64,000 bases of DNA from Providencia alcalifaciens (GCF_915403165.1 NZ_OU659204.1:1922001-1986000), one strand, 5' to 3'; counted from the stretch's first letter, positions 35,701 through 44,104 are shown. Translations and numbers: made by a program. The notes: generated by a model not told the origin, from the letters alone.

Positions 35701-36503
35701 ATAACGAAGAGCTAATTAAAGAGTCGAAAAAACTCCTGACATCCAGCAAAAAAGAGCTTAAGCAAGTTATTGAATTACAGACTGCGCGTTTGTATGAAGC
35801 GATGTGTGCAGAGCGTCTGTGGAGCACGGCAGATTGGCAGGAATACATTCAAAATCACCCAGTGATGCGTGGATTGATTGAACAACTGGTTTGGTTAGAA
35901 GTGAAAGATGACCAAGTGATCAACCAATTTCGCCCATCCGATGATGGTTGCTTATTGAATCTTGATGACGATGAAGTTGAATTAAGTGCTGATTCCAGCA
36001 TCAAGCTCGCTCATGCGGCATTATTATCAGAAGCTGACCGTAAAGCGTGGATTGCCCACTTTAAAGATTACAAAGTCAAATTCCTCTTCTCGCAGATGGA
36101 TCATGCCATTCCAGATCTGGCGTTAACGTTAAGCGAAATTGAAGATAGAAAAGGCTGGCTAACGGATACCTTCACCTTACGCGGCGTGTTAACCAAAATG
36201 GGTTATCAGCGCGGTCAAGCCGAAGACGGCGGAAGCTTCTGTCATTACTTCAAATATTTCTCCAGCCTAGATTGCTATGTGTATATGGAATTCAGTGGTA
36301 GCTATGTCCCGGAAGAGAATATCCCTGCGGTACTGTACTCCTTGAGTTTCGACCAAGCACAAAAAAGCTCGTGGGATAGAGGCTATGTGGAACTGAAAAA
36401 CGTACCGCCGATCCTATTAGCAGAAAGCTATGCTGACTACCTGAAAGTCGCGGATGCCTGTAGCGGTTTTGACCCTGAATGGGAAAAGAAAACCCCTTGG
36501 TAA
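32769..36503 (+). CDS. yehI: DUF4132/HEAT-repeat protein, YehI-like
   Basis: A 1244-aa soluble protein of the DUF4132 family (E. coli YehI is about 1210 aa). The middle contains HEAT-like helical repeats, for example RVTAIEWLARLKHPDSLKPL and VVRAALLTALEQFGEDI near residues 620-680. The DUF4132 signature lies in the C-terminal third: WSADELADRTIPTAGMDESG, then the ELKQVIELQTARLYEAM helix and NHPVMRGLIEQLVWLE. Biochemical function is unknown. It is the first gene of a five-gene operon with a MoxR ATPase, a DUF5682 protein, a VWA protein and a SWIM protein, so it is probably the scaffold or target-recognition part. AGGA lies 6 bases before the ATG. Confidence 0.85.
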   Translation: MAKITFDLLAIYGEKGETAGLQYLQESLLPFATFEESLPKSLFEYVMEGKSPEILMKLGQLDKEKATILLDKPGTVDWWWGSHSFDAGSYSKVIRQGKNARHKLYSKVGDDITPAQIARFAKVVAAACQEVNIKILTPELPSWMLYLLCDVFVTTFENSRNAKYEHRKHWSFELLSQLVENEAEQPGNTLLYGIFDRQNLSDYHYENMVLLFAIPGLKEYLITEQDFIRQSLLSNLSASGQTQLIDTLKKDETLYSVFADVLVLLATSSLKTVRSAAEPVMSILPEEAVKTHLTKVLLEGTPKQRTQAADLFARIGKDRDILEAALKVETNKTVLKSIESAISRFDVMDCASEVEAVEIPEIIPMDDMPLPASAVDILVSNFREMLQKAKENAERELEENKQEKHKYTWSQRYYKEFSQHSEDESTGILAKLNTGVGVITDHEYNILKYKDRINNLPEFTLFHALRLLSHNRSDVEHFSHYQLTREVPVRILSQLDLRQLEKGLEQCHFKNASRLIADLCLRSYSDVLGLFRAPEQIWPFFMQYPDFLSEAFGLIPQHQGHRSYQEYDASNAVAILGKYPTIPARFIPRIMELALGENKTHRLRAQKLLETLPNIHVNAAEGLDSGKQEIRVTAIEWLARLKHPDSLKPLYALLKKEKREVVRAALLTALEQFGEDISGYLAPKVLLAEAQKGLKAKAPASMAWFDLDSLPAMTWQDNKTVDADIIRWWIILAVKLKMPAGNGLLQRYISLLSLDSQRKLGSFILNSFISQDVAGPSLEAAMAEAQRDAPSRLKNYQDWLKRWPEYYAKYENFTLEQTINEIKNEVLGRYLGSAISEKGMLALICGVEGHIAVTMLRNYMRDHYQRRAQIEAMIDAIAVSNDPLIIQLLLSLSRRYRTASVQEKARGLVADIAQRNGWSADELADRTIPTAGMDESGTLVLEYGDRTFTAKLDAQQKLVLFNPEGKEIKALPAARKTDNEELIKESKKLLTSSKKELKQVIELQTARLYEAMCAERLWSTADWQEYIQNHPVMRGLIEQLVWLEVKDDQVINQFRPSDDGCLLNLDDDEVELSADSSIKLAHAALLSEADRKAWIAHFKDYKVKFLFSQMDHAIPDLALTLSEIEDRKGWLTDTFTLRGVLTKMGYQRGQAEDGGSFCHYFKYFSSLDCYVYMEFSGSYVPEENIPAVLYSLSFDQAQKSSWDRGYVELKNVPPILLAESYADYLKVADACSGFDPEWEKKTPW

Positions 36504-36525
36504 TCATTGATTAATCGACGCATAA

Positions 36526-36548
36526 ATTTAGGAAATTGACATGGCTAA
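36526..36548 (+). repeat. Translation-initiation repeat, copy 2 (yehL start)
   Basis: ATTTAGG-AAATT-G-ACATGGCTAA, one base different from the copy at the yehI start. Both encode Met-Ala-Lys and both place AGGA 6 bases before ATG. Confidence 0.7.
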
Positions 36549-37650
36549 GGCGAAAAAAGTAACAGAAGGCGTTCTGCGTGAAAGCGCAGAAGTGCGCTTT
36601 GCGGATGAATTAGAACGATTAACCCAAGCGGATAAAGACAACCCAAAACCTCAGGGATGGCTACGTTCCCCGCGGTCAGTGCGCCAATTTATTCTTGGGG
36701 ATGAAGCGCTGCAAATTACCCCTAAATTTTTTGGTGACGATGCGTTGGTTGATCGCGCCATTGTCACCTTACTGGGTAAACAAGGGTTAATGCTGGTGGG
36801 GGAGCCGGGTACGGCGAAATCCATGCTGTCCGAGTTATTAGCGGCGGCAATTAGCGGCGACTCCGGTTTAACCATTCAAGGCACGGCGGGTACCACGGAA
36901 GATCATATTAAATATTCGTGGAACTACGCGTTGCTGCTGGCGGAAGGTCCAACCGAAAAAGCCTTAGTGAGTTCACCGCTCTACCAAGGAATGCAACAAG
37001 GCAAAATTGTGCGTTTTGAAGAGATCACTCGCTGCCCACCTGAAATTCAGGACGTATTGGTCAGCATGATGTCAGAAAAGCAAATGATGATCCCTGAGAT
37101 GAAAGATAATGCGCGGATCAGCGCCAAATCAGGCTTTAACTTGATTGGTACTGCCAACTTACGTGACCGCGGTGTGCATGAAATGTCATCGGCACTTAAG
37201 CGTCGATTTAATTTCGAAACCGTCAAACCCATCCAAGATCCGGCGTTTGAAATTGAGCTAATCAACAAACAATTGACCGTTGAACTTGGCGAGCTAGACG
37301 GCAAAGTGACCGTCCCAACGGACGTGATCGAATTATTAGTCACGACGTTCCAAGAGTTACGTTCGGGTAATACCAAAGATGGCGGGAGTATCAAAACCCC
37401 TGATGCGGTGATGTCTACGGCGGAAGCGGTTAACATCGCCTATGCCTGTGCATTGGAAGCCCACTATTTGGGGGATGGCACGCTGAGCGCAGGGGCTGTC
37501 GCACGCCAGATGATTGGCGTGGTGCTCAAAGATAATGCGGATGATATCAAACGGATGCGTTATTACATTGATAACGTTGCCCGCGAACGTGCGAAACAGA
37601 GCGAAGCATGGAAAGCCTTTTTCGATGCATCCCGTGAATTCTGGCAATAA
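36541..37650 (+). CDS. yehL: MoxR-type AAA+ ATPase, YehL-like
   Basis: A 369-aa AAA+ ATPase of the MoxR group. Walker A is GEPGTAKS (residues 87-94), Walker B KIVRFEEI (about 154-161, with Glu in place of the usual Asp before the catalytic Glu), sensor 1 is IGTANLRDRG (Asn205), and the arginine-finger region is MSSALKRRFNFE. MoxR ATPases act with VWA proteins to remodel or activate client proteins, often with metal cofactors. The VWA partner is two genes downstream. It follows the yehI-type gene by 37 bp and is separated from the DUF5682 gene by 81 bp containing a hairpin. Confidence 0.9.
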   Translation: MAKAKKVTEGVLRESAEVRFADELERLTQADKDNPKPQGWLRSPRSVRQFILGDEALQITPKFFGDDALVDRAIVTLLGKQGLMLVGEPGTAKSMLSELLAAAISGDSGLTIQGTAGTTEDHIKYSWNYALLLAEGPTEKALVSSPLYQGMQQGKIVRFEEITRCPPEIQDVLVSMMSEKQMMIPEMKDNARISAKSGFNLIGTANLRDRGVHEMSSALKRRFNFETVKPIQDPAFEIELINKQLTVELGELDGKVTVPTDVIELLVTTFQELRSGNTKDGGSIKTPDAVMSTAEAVNIAYACALEAHYLGDGTLSAGAVARQMIGVVLKDNADDIKRMRYYIDNVARERAKQSEAWKAFFDASREFWQ

Positions 37651-37681
37651 TATCCGTCGTCGCAATAATATTCTTTGTCAT

Positions 37682-37709
37682 AGTGTGGTGGTGAATGCAT
37701 CACCACACT
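37682..37709 (+). promoter_or_regulatory. Intercistronic hairpin between the MoxR and DUF5682 genes
   Basis: AGTGTGGTG pairs with CACCACACT across a 10-base loop (9 perfect pairs, extendable by TGA/TCA around one bulged G). No T-tract follows, so it is unlikely to terminate fully. It may serve as a processing or stability element within the operon. Confidence 0.5.
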
Positions 37710-37731
37710 GTCCCTATGAGAGACATCATCG

Positions 37732-40290
37732 GTGAGTTTATCAAACATCACATTGCCAGAACGGCTACAGCAGGCGCTTGAACGGTGGAAAACACTCGGG
37801 GAGCAACAGCTCTATTTCGCACCTGTTCGCCATCATAGTCCCGCTTGTGCATACAGCGTATTGAGCTTAATTGAGCAGGTTAAGCCTGACTATGTACTGA
37901 TAGAAGGCCCTGACAGTTTTAACCCATTAATCGCGGGTTTATTGGATGGTGATACACGACCGCCAGTAGCGATTATGGGGCAAACAACTCTGAAAAATGC
38001 CACTGCTGAGCAAGATGAAAGTGACGCTGTCACGCGGTCAGCGTATTTCCCATTTTGTGAATATTCCCCTGAGTGGCAAGCATTGCACGTCGGGCAACGG
38101 CATAAAGCTCAGCTGCGCTTTATCGATTTGCCATGGACAGCGCAGGTGGAAATTGACCAGGAAGGCGAAAACCAGCATCAAAGCCTGCAACGGGAACGCT
38201 ACCTTGCTCATAGCTTATTCATTGCTCAGCTAGCGAAAAAGTGTGGGTGCCGTGACCACGATGAACTGTGGGAACATTTGTTTGAGTTGCGCCCATTAAC
38301 ATCGGTTGCCAATTGGACAGATTTCTTCCGCGATAGCTTTATTTGGTGTGCCTTGGCTCGTTTGGATTACGAGCCAGAAGTACTGGCTTCAGAAGGTTCA
38401 ATCCAGCGTGAAGCCCATATGCAAGCGCACATTCAAACCATTAAAGCGGCGGAGCCAAACGCGAAAATTGTGGTCGTGACTGGCGGGTTTCATACCTTGG
38501 CGCTGATTGAAGGGCTTGGAGAAACGACGGCACAGCAATTTAAACTCTCTTCAGAACAACAAAAGCAATTTACCGCTCAGCAAAAGTTGGCAGAACGCGA
38601 CAGCGCTTGGCTTATCCGTTATAGCTTTGACCGACTCGATGCGTTGAATGGTTACGCCTCCGGTATGCCATCCCCCGCATTTTATCAAAAAGTATGGGAA
38701 GGGCTGCTGGCGCAACGCACCGATCAAGCTCAACAAAAAGTGGCTGCCACGGCGGCTTATCGAAATCAGCTCGGTATTCAGTTTTTGGCTTATGTCGCTC
38801 AAGTGCTGCGTGAAAAGCAATTTGATGCAGCACCAGGTTTTTTATCCGTCAAACTTGCCGCAGAACAAAGTCTGAGACTTGCCGCATTTCGTGGGCACAC
38901 GGGCGCGGGTCGCTATGATTTATTGGATGGGTTGCAAAGTGCATTTATCAAGGGCAGCTTAGATGAAAGCCAAGATGCGCTGTGGCAACAAATAAAAACC
39001 TGTTTTTCTGGCTTTACCTTGGGGCAGATCCCCAAAGGCACCATCACACCGCCATTGGTTTCTGAAACCTATTCGCTGGCCAAAGGCTTTCGCTTCAAAT
39101 TGGATGACACGTTAGCCAAAGTCAGTCGCTTAGATGTGTACCGTAACAAACAACATCGCTTGCGCAGTCGCTTTCTGCATCTTTTAAGTTTCTTAGAGAT
39201 CCATTTTGCCAAACCGCTTTCTGGCCCTAATTTCTTGTCGGGCAACCAGATGGATTTACTGTTTGAAGAGTGGCAATACGCGTGGACGCCAAATGTGGAA
39301 GGGGAGCTGATCGCGCTTTCTGAAAAAGGCACGCAATTAAAAGCCATTGCACTGAATAAAATTTTGGCGATGGAAAAGCAACTTGAAGAGCAAGGTGTCA
39401 GCCGTTCAAGTCAAAGTGCGGTGACATTGCTGATGCAGGCGGCGTTGATTGGGCTTCATCAGCGCATTCCAACGTTATTTACGTTATTGGATAGCTATAT
39501 TCAGCAAGATAGCCAGTTTGAATCGTTAGTGGCCTGTGGCCATAAGCTGGTACACCTATGGCGAGGGCGTAGCTTCTTTGATCTTGAAGAAGAAACGGGG
39601 ATCAAACAGCGCATTGATAAAGTGCTTTTGCAGGCCTTTTTCTGCTTAGGTCAGGTGGCTCAAGGGGATGAACAGCAGCAAGAACACTATTTTAATGCGT
39701 TACTGTCTTGCCGTGAATTAATTACCTTTATGCCGGAAATTAGCCGCGATACGGATTATTCCGCAGAATTTTATGCACAATTGAGTCGGTTGGATGGGAG
39801 GCTTAATCATGCCCCCCTAATTAAAGGGGCGGTGGATGCTATTCGTTATCTTGGCGGTCAAATTGATGAATCGGTACTTACCCAGGAAATTCAGCGAACG
39901 TTCAGTTTAGGTAGCGACCCGGAACTGGCTATCGGCTATTTCATTGGCATTATGCGTACCGCACCGGAATTGGTTGTGCGCTTACCCCTATTAATTGAGC
40001 TACTCAACGAACTGCTGGGGGAATGGGATGATGGGCGTTTCTTGCAAGTGTTACCGGATCTACGCTTTGCATTTAGCCAATTAACCCCGAAGCAAAATGC
40101 GCAAATGGCGCGGGTGGTCGCGCAAAAATTATCGATGGATACCCAGGATTTAACGCTCCATCAGACACAATTTAATCAGCAACAATTACTCCAAGCCATG
40201 GAATTAGAACAAAAAATTCAGCTTCAGCTTGAAAACCAAGGGTTAACGGAGTGGTTTGCACTGCAAAATGAGGGGCTATCGCATGGATAA
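37732..40290 (+). CDS. yehM: DUF5682 protein, YehM-like, with a possible ChaN/TraB/EreA-type hydrolase domain
   Basis: An 852-aa soluble protein of the DUF5682 family. The first ~260 residues carry ordered polar motifs: PVRHHSPACA (His34, His35), PDYVLIEGP (Glu58), SIQREAHMQAHI (Arg226, Glu227, Met230) and IVVVTGGFHTLAL (His254). This H-H / E / R-E..M / H order is what I know from the ChaN, TraB and erythromycin-esterase group, so I infer an enzyme of that fold. The rest is largely helical. Start is GTG at 37732 with GAGAG about 9 bases upstream. It overlaps the VWA gene by 8 bp. Confidence 0.8.
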   Translation: MSLSNITLPERLQQALERWKTLGEQQLYFAPVRHHSPACAYSVLSLIEQVKPDYVLIEGPDSFNPLIAGLLDGDTRPPVAIMGQTTLKNATAEQDESDAVTRSAYFPFCEYSPEWQALHVGQRHKAQLRFIDLPWTAQVEIDQEGENQHQSLQRERYLAHSLFIAQLAKKCGCRDHDELWEHLFELRPLTSVANWTDFFRDSFIWCALARLDYEPEVLASEGSIQREAHMQAHIQTIKAAEPNAKIVVVTGGFHTLALIEGLGETTAQQFKLSSEQQKQFTAQQKLAERDSAWLIRYSFDRLDALNGYASGMPSPAFYQKVWEGLLAQRTDQAQQKVAATAAYRNQLGIQFLAYVAQVLREKQFDAAPGFLSVKLAAEQSLRLAAFRGHTGAGRYDLLDGLQSAFIKGSLDESQDALWQQIKTCFSGFTLGQIPKGTITPPLVSETYSLAKGFRFKLDDTLAKVSRLDVYRNKQHRLRSRFLHLLSFLEIHFAKPLSGPNFLSGNQMDLLFEEWQYAWTPNVEGELIALSEKGTQLKAIALNKILAMEKQLEEQGVSRSSQSAVTLLMQAALIGLHQRIPTLFTLLDSYIQQDSQFESLVACGHKLVHLWRGRSFFDLEEETGIKQRIDKVLLQAFFCLGQVAQGDEQQQEHYFNALLSCRELITFMPEISRDTDYSAEFYAQLSRLDGRLNHAPLIKGAVDAIRYLGGQIDESVLTQEIQRTFSLGSDPELAIGYFIGIMRTAPELVVRLPLLIELLNELLGEWDDGRFLQVLPDLRFAFSQLTPKQNAQMARVVAQKLSMDTQDLTLHQTQFNQQQLLQAMELEQKIQLQLENQGLTEWFALQNEGLSHG

Positions 40291-41443
40291 GCAGCCAGAA
40301 GACGCGCAGTTAACCGAAGAGCTGCTTCAATTAGCGAAACGCTGGCGTCTTATCTTAGGTCAATATGCGGATGGTGCACTGGGGCAAGCCGCGCTAAATG
40401 GTGATGAGCTCAAAATCGAGCGGTCATTGGATTTTTTATATCGCCGTGAATATCAACGTCGCGGTTTACGCCAAGAAGGCGGACGCCATGGCTCGCTAGA
40501 TGCGTCCCAATTGACGGCGGTTAACTGGCTGAATCAAGCCCGTAAATTGTTCCCGAACAGCACGTTTGAGCGAATGCAGTCGCAGGCATTAGAGCGTTAT
40601 GAAATCAGCAGTTTATTAAAAAGCCCACAAGCCTTGAATGCAATGGAGCCTACCAAAGCCTTAGCCAAATCGTTATTAAGTTTGCGCGGTAAAATGAGTG
40701 AAGAGATGCGGGATGCGGTGAAGAATATTATTCGTAAAGTGGTGGATGATATTTTAAGCCAGATGCGAAACCAGTTTCGCCAAGCGCTAACAGGGCGTCG
40801 TAACCGTTTTAAGCGATCGTTGCTCCCCAATAGCCGTAATTTTGATTGGCGAGCTACGATTGCTGCGAATTTAAAGAATTATGATCAACAAAATCAGCGC
40901 TTAGTGATTAAAACCCCGTATTTTAACTCCCGCCAGCAACAGCATTTGCCGTGGGATGTAATTTTGTGCGTCGACCAAAGTGGCTCGATGGCAAGTTCGA
41001 TTATGTATGCTGCGGTGTGTGCCAGTATTTTAGCGGCATTACCGACGGTACGTGTCTCTTTGGTGGTGTTTGATACCCAAGTGGTGGATCTCAGCCATTT
41101 GGCCCACGATCCGGTGGAAGTGTTGATGACAGTGCAGCTCGGCGGGGGAACCGATATCGCGAAAGCGATGCATTATTGCGAGAGCTTGATCCGCAACCCG
41201 AAACGCACGGTGATTTCGTTGATCAGCGACTTTGAAGAAGGTGGGGCATTGAATAACTTGCTCAATTGCACAGAGCGCTTGAATAGCCAGCAAGTGAAAT
41301 TGTTGGGACTCGCCGCTTTGGATGATGATGCATTGCCGGTTTATGATACGGAGATTGCCCAGAAGCTGGCAGATCGCGGTATGAGTGTGGCAGCGTTAAC
41401 CCCCGAGCATTTTGCTCACTGGTTGGCTGAGGTGATGCAATGA
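40283..41443 (+). CDS. yehP: VWA-domain (MIDAS) protein, YehP-like
   Basis: A 386-aa protein with a helical N-terminal half and a C-terminal von Willebrand factor A domain. The metal-ion-dependent adhesion site is complete: DQSGSM (Asp231, Ser233, Ser235), Thr290 in LGGGTDIAKA and Asp316 in LISDFEEGG. Such proteins are the standard partners of MoxR ATPases. I start at the ATG at 40283, which has GAGGGG 7 bases upstream and overlaps the yehM stop; the frame is open nine codons further up but without a better start. The SWIM-protein gene begins inside its stop codon (ATGA overlap), so the genes are translationally coupled. Confidence 0.9.
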   Translation: MDKQPEDAQLTEELLQLAKRWRLILGQYADGALGQAALNGDELKIERSLDFLYRREYQRRGLRQEGGRHGSLDASQLTAVNWLNQARKLFPNSTFERMQSQALERYEISSLLKSPQALNAMEPTKALAKSLLSLRGKMSEEMRDAVKNIIRKVVDDILSQMRNQFRQALTGRRNRFKRSLLPNSRNFDWRATIAANLKNYDQQNQRLVIKTPYFNSRQQQHLPWDVILCVDQSGSMASSIMYAAVCASILAALPTVRVSLVVFDTQVVDLSHLAHDPVEVLMTVQLGGGTDIAKAMHYCESLIRNPKRTVISLISDFEEGGALNNLLNCTERLNSQQVKLLGLAALDDDALPVYDTEIAQKLADRGMSVAALTPEHFAHWLAEVMQ

Positions 41444-43524
41444 GTTGGAAAACCGTTTATTTACATTATGATGACGACGCATTAGCGGTGTTTGCCAACG
41501 TCGGATTGCTGCGCCGCGCCCGTAAGGATCTGGAAAGTGGTAAAGTTTCTCCGGTTTGTTTAGCGGATGGAACTTTTACCAGTGATGGTCAGAACGTCAC
41601 GTTAGATCCTCAAGGGGTACAAAAAGCGAGCTGCGACTGTTCAGCCTCGGGTTGCTGCAAACATATTCTGGCTGCGGTACTTTGGGTACAAACAAACAGC
41701 GATGAACAATCGATTGATTCTACAGAAGATAGTTCGGAGTCTGTCGATATTGAACCGCTATTACCTGAGTTGTTGGCATTCGATGTTCCCACATTAATCA
41801 AGCAAAACAGTAAGCCAGATTGTCGCTTGGCAGTGAAGATCTTACAGGATTGGCAAGATCATGCAGTGATCTTGGACGACCAATCGAATCAGTTGAAAAT
41901 AACTATCCCTCATTATGATGAGCCAATTATCTATATTCGGGGGAATGGCTTTCAAGGCATGCTGTCTTCATTACCGGAGAAGCAGCAAAAAGCCCTACAT
42001 TTGGCGGCGATTGCTAAGGTATTTCTTCAGCATAACCAGCCGTGGAATTGGCCTGACGATCTGATGCCTAACCGCGAGGTTACGTTAGCATTGAGCGACG
42101 ATGAGCAAGCGGTGATTGCGACTATCCAGCGTTTTATTCACGATATGCTGCGTCATGGGCTTTCCCATATAAGTCAAAGCAGCGCCGCGCAATTGCATTT
42201 ATTGAATATGTCGGCGCGTGCGGAAGGTTTGCCTCGCTTGGCAAACTATTTAAAGCGTTTAAACTATCAAGTGAAATTATTAGCTCAGCGCCATTTCACG
42301 ATGGATGAAGGGCAAGTTTTGCGGTTTATCGCGCAAATTAGTGGTTATCTTTACCAATTAACTCACGCCAGCGACGATAAAATTGCGCAATTACGTGCTT
42401 TTGGTCGTCGTCAATATGACAGTAAAACGGACATTCTCTCTTTGATCCCGATTAATGCAGAATGGTGGAAAACCCAAAGTGGTGCCATTGGGGGAACATT
42501 TAGTTTTTGGGATAACCAAGAGAAAAAAGTGGTGCAGTGTAGCCAAGCTCGAGCCAATACCCTCGACCCGAATTTCACCCGTCACAGTGTCTGGCAAACG
42601 TTAGCCATTTGGAAACAAACGGCAGATAACCTGATGCGCAGTGGTTTTGAGTTGCACAATCCACGCTTATCCGATGAGGGCAAACTTGCGGCTAGCGGCG
42701 ATAGTTATGTCGTCAGTAGCAGTGCAGTTAGCCAAGCGCCGCACATTTCATTCGATGATTACCAAGCATTGAAGAGTGAGCTGGGGTTTGAGGATTGGAA
42801 AGCAGCAACGGCCTATTTTAATGCGCTCAACGATGATGCCCAGTTTGAGCCTGTTGTACTGCATATCGATAGCTACGAACCGCTACATTGGAATGAAATC
42901 GAGCAGTGCGTCAGTTGGGCGGTGCTGGATGGAAACCAGAATCGGGCATTTTTGCGATTAAATTGGCAAGGTACTGAAAATCACAAAATTGAAGAGCTGC
43001 GTTTTATCACTCAGAAAGGTTGGGAAATTAGCACGGTATCCGTTCAAGTAAGCGTTTCTCAGCAACAATTACAACTCACGCCGAAAACACTTTGGTTGAA
43101 AAAAGAGCAGGGTATTGAGCTATTTTACCTCGATTTTGAATCGGTACCTCGTAAAAAACAGTCTTCCAAGTTTATGACGTCGATTGCTGAATATATGGCG
43201 AAAAAGCAGCAAGACAGCACGGCATTTGCGCCAGTGCCAACACTGGCACAGCAGATTACCCGTCCAATCTTGGCGGTATTGGAAACACAAAGCTGTACAG
43301 GGCGCGCACAGTTATCGGCAAGTCAAATTGACGAGTTAAACTTTGTGGTCAGGACATTGCAGGATTTGGGGATGTTGTGGTTTGCTAAGCAACTGGCGCA
43401 TTATTTGAAATGGGAAAGTGTAAAAAGGGAAAATCAAACCGCCGAAAACTTACTGCGCTTGGTGTATCTTTGCGACCAATTTGAACGTTCGCAAAAATTG
43501 ATGCCTTTTGAATTGAATAGCTAG
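41440..43524 (+). CDS. yehQ: SWIM zinc-finger protein, YehQ-like
   Basis: A 694-aa protein with an N-terminal SWIM zinc finger: C65-D-C67 followed by C73-K-H75 (KASCDCSASGCCKHILAAVL), matching the C-x-C-xn-C-x-H pattern. SWIM fingers bind DNA or proteins. The remainder has no domain I recognise. An acidic low-complexity linker follows the finger (STEDSSESVDIEP). It is the last gene of the operon, starts in the ATGA overlap with the VWA gene, and is followed by a terminator hairpin. Confidence 0.85.
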   Translation: MSWKTVYLHYDDDALAVFANVGLLRRARKDLESGKVSPVCLADGTFTSDGQNVTLDPQGVQKASCDCSASGCCKHILAAVLWVQTNSDEQSIDSTEDSSESVDIEPLLPELLAFDVPTLIKQNSKPDCRLAVKILQDWQDHAVILDDQSNQLKITIPHYDEPIIYIRGNGFQGMLSSLPEKQQKALHLAAIAKVFLQHNQPWNWPDDLMPNREVTLALSDDEQAVIATIQRFIHDMLRHGLSHISQSSAAQLHLLNMSARAEGLPRLANYLKRLNYQVKLLAQRHFTMDEGQVLRFIAQISGYLYQLTHASDDKIAQLRAFGRRQYDSKTDILSLIPINAEWWKTQSGAIGGTFSFWDNQEKKVVQCSQARANTLDPNFTRHSVWQTLAIWKQTADNLMRSGFELHNPRLSDEGKLAASGDSYVVSSSAVSQAPHISFDDYQALKSELGFEDWKAATAYFNALNDDAQFEPVVLHIDSYEPLHWNEIEQCVSWAVLDGNQNRAFLRLNWQGTENHKIEELRFITQKGWEISTVSVQVSVSQQQLQLTPKTLWLKKEQGIELFYLDFESVPRKKQSSKFMTSIAEYMAKKQQDSTAFAPVPTLAQQITRPILAVLETQSCTGRAQLSASQIDELNFVVRTLQDLGMLWFAKQLAHYLKWESVKRENQTAENLLRLVYLCDQFERSQKLMPFELNS

Positions 43525-43542
43525 TTTGGCGCTTAAAAATAG

Positions 43543-43566
43543 AGAGAGGAAAAGGAATTCCTCTCT
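43543..43566. terminator. Terminator of the yeh-type operon, shared with the convergent marR gene
   Basis: Perfect 9-bp stem (AGAGAGGAA / TTCCTCTCT) with a 6-base loop. On the minus strand a TATTTTTAAG tract follows, so it also serves the MarR gene. Confidence 0.8.
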
Positions 43567-43573
43567 AAAAGTT

Positions 43574-44059
43574 TCATGATTCTAAATGACTTAGAAACGT
43601 TCGTAGTAGCTGATTCAGCGCCTGTTGCTCTTCATTCGACAATGACGCCACCAAACGGGATTGATTTTCGGTATGGGCGGTGACCACTTGGTTAATTAAA
43701 TCCAATCCTTCCTCTGTCAAACTGACTAAAAAGCCACGCCCATCATCAGGATTGACATGACGCGCGACATAACCGGCTTTCTCGAGCTGATCGATGCGGT
43801 TGGTCATGGTGCCGGATGTCACCATCAAGGTGGCGAGCATATCGCTGGGTGACAGTGTGTAAGGGGAACCCGCACGACGCAAAGTGGCGAGTACGTCAAA
43901 ACTTGATCTATTTAGACCAAATTGGGCAAATACCTTCTCCATTTCACGGGTCAGGTGATGGGCAACGTTGCCTAAGCGCCCAATCAGCCCCATGGCGCTG
44001 ATATCAAGGTCCGGGCGTTCACGTTGCCACTGTTGAGTGATTTTATCTATTCTATCCAT
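43574..44059 (-). CDS. MarR-family regulator
   Basis: A MarR-type winged-helix regulator of about 161 aa. FGLNRSSFDVLATLRRAG, SPSDMLATLMVTSGTMTNRI and the wing VNPDDGRGFLVSLTEEGLDL are the family core; DRIDQLEKAGYV precedes the wing in the usual way. I take the ATG ending at 44059 as start (MDRIDKITQQW); the frame extends five codons to a TTG, and neither has a good ribosome site. Two near-identical palindromes lie between it and the divergent EamA exporter, pointing to repression of both genes. Ligand unknown. Confidence 0.85.
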   Translation of the reverse strand: MDRIDKITQQWQRERPDLDISAMGLIGRLGNVAHHLTREMEKVFAQFGLNRSSFDVLATLRRAGSPYTLSPSDMLATLMVTSGTMTNRIDQLEKAGYVARHVNPDDGRGFLVSLTEEGLDLINQVVTAHTENQSRLVASLSNEEQQALNQLLRTFLSHLES

Positions 44060-44078
44060 CGGCAAATCATACAATAAT

Positions 44079-44098
44079 CTATCTTGACGTCAAGATAG
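44079..44098. promoter_or_regulatory. MarR operator 1
   Basis: A perfect 20-bp palindrome: CTATCTTGAC followed by its complement GTCAAGATAG. It lies 20 bases upstream of the MarR start. Confidence 0.75.
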
Positions 44099-44104
44099 TT
44101 TGAA

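Noticed and set aside
36651..37436. Long antisense frames opposite the MoxR gene (and similar ones opposite yehI, ddlA and the NhaC-type gene).
   Set aside because: They are shadows of strongly coding sequence on the other strand, lack ribosome sites and show no domain.
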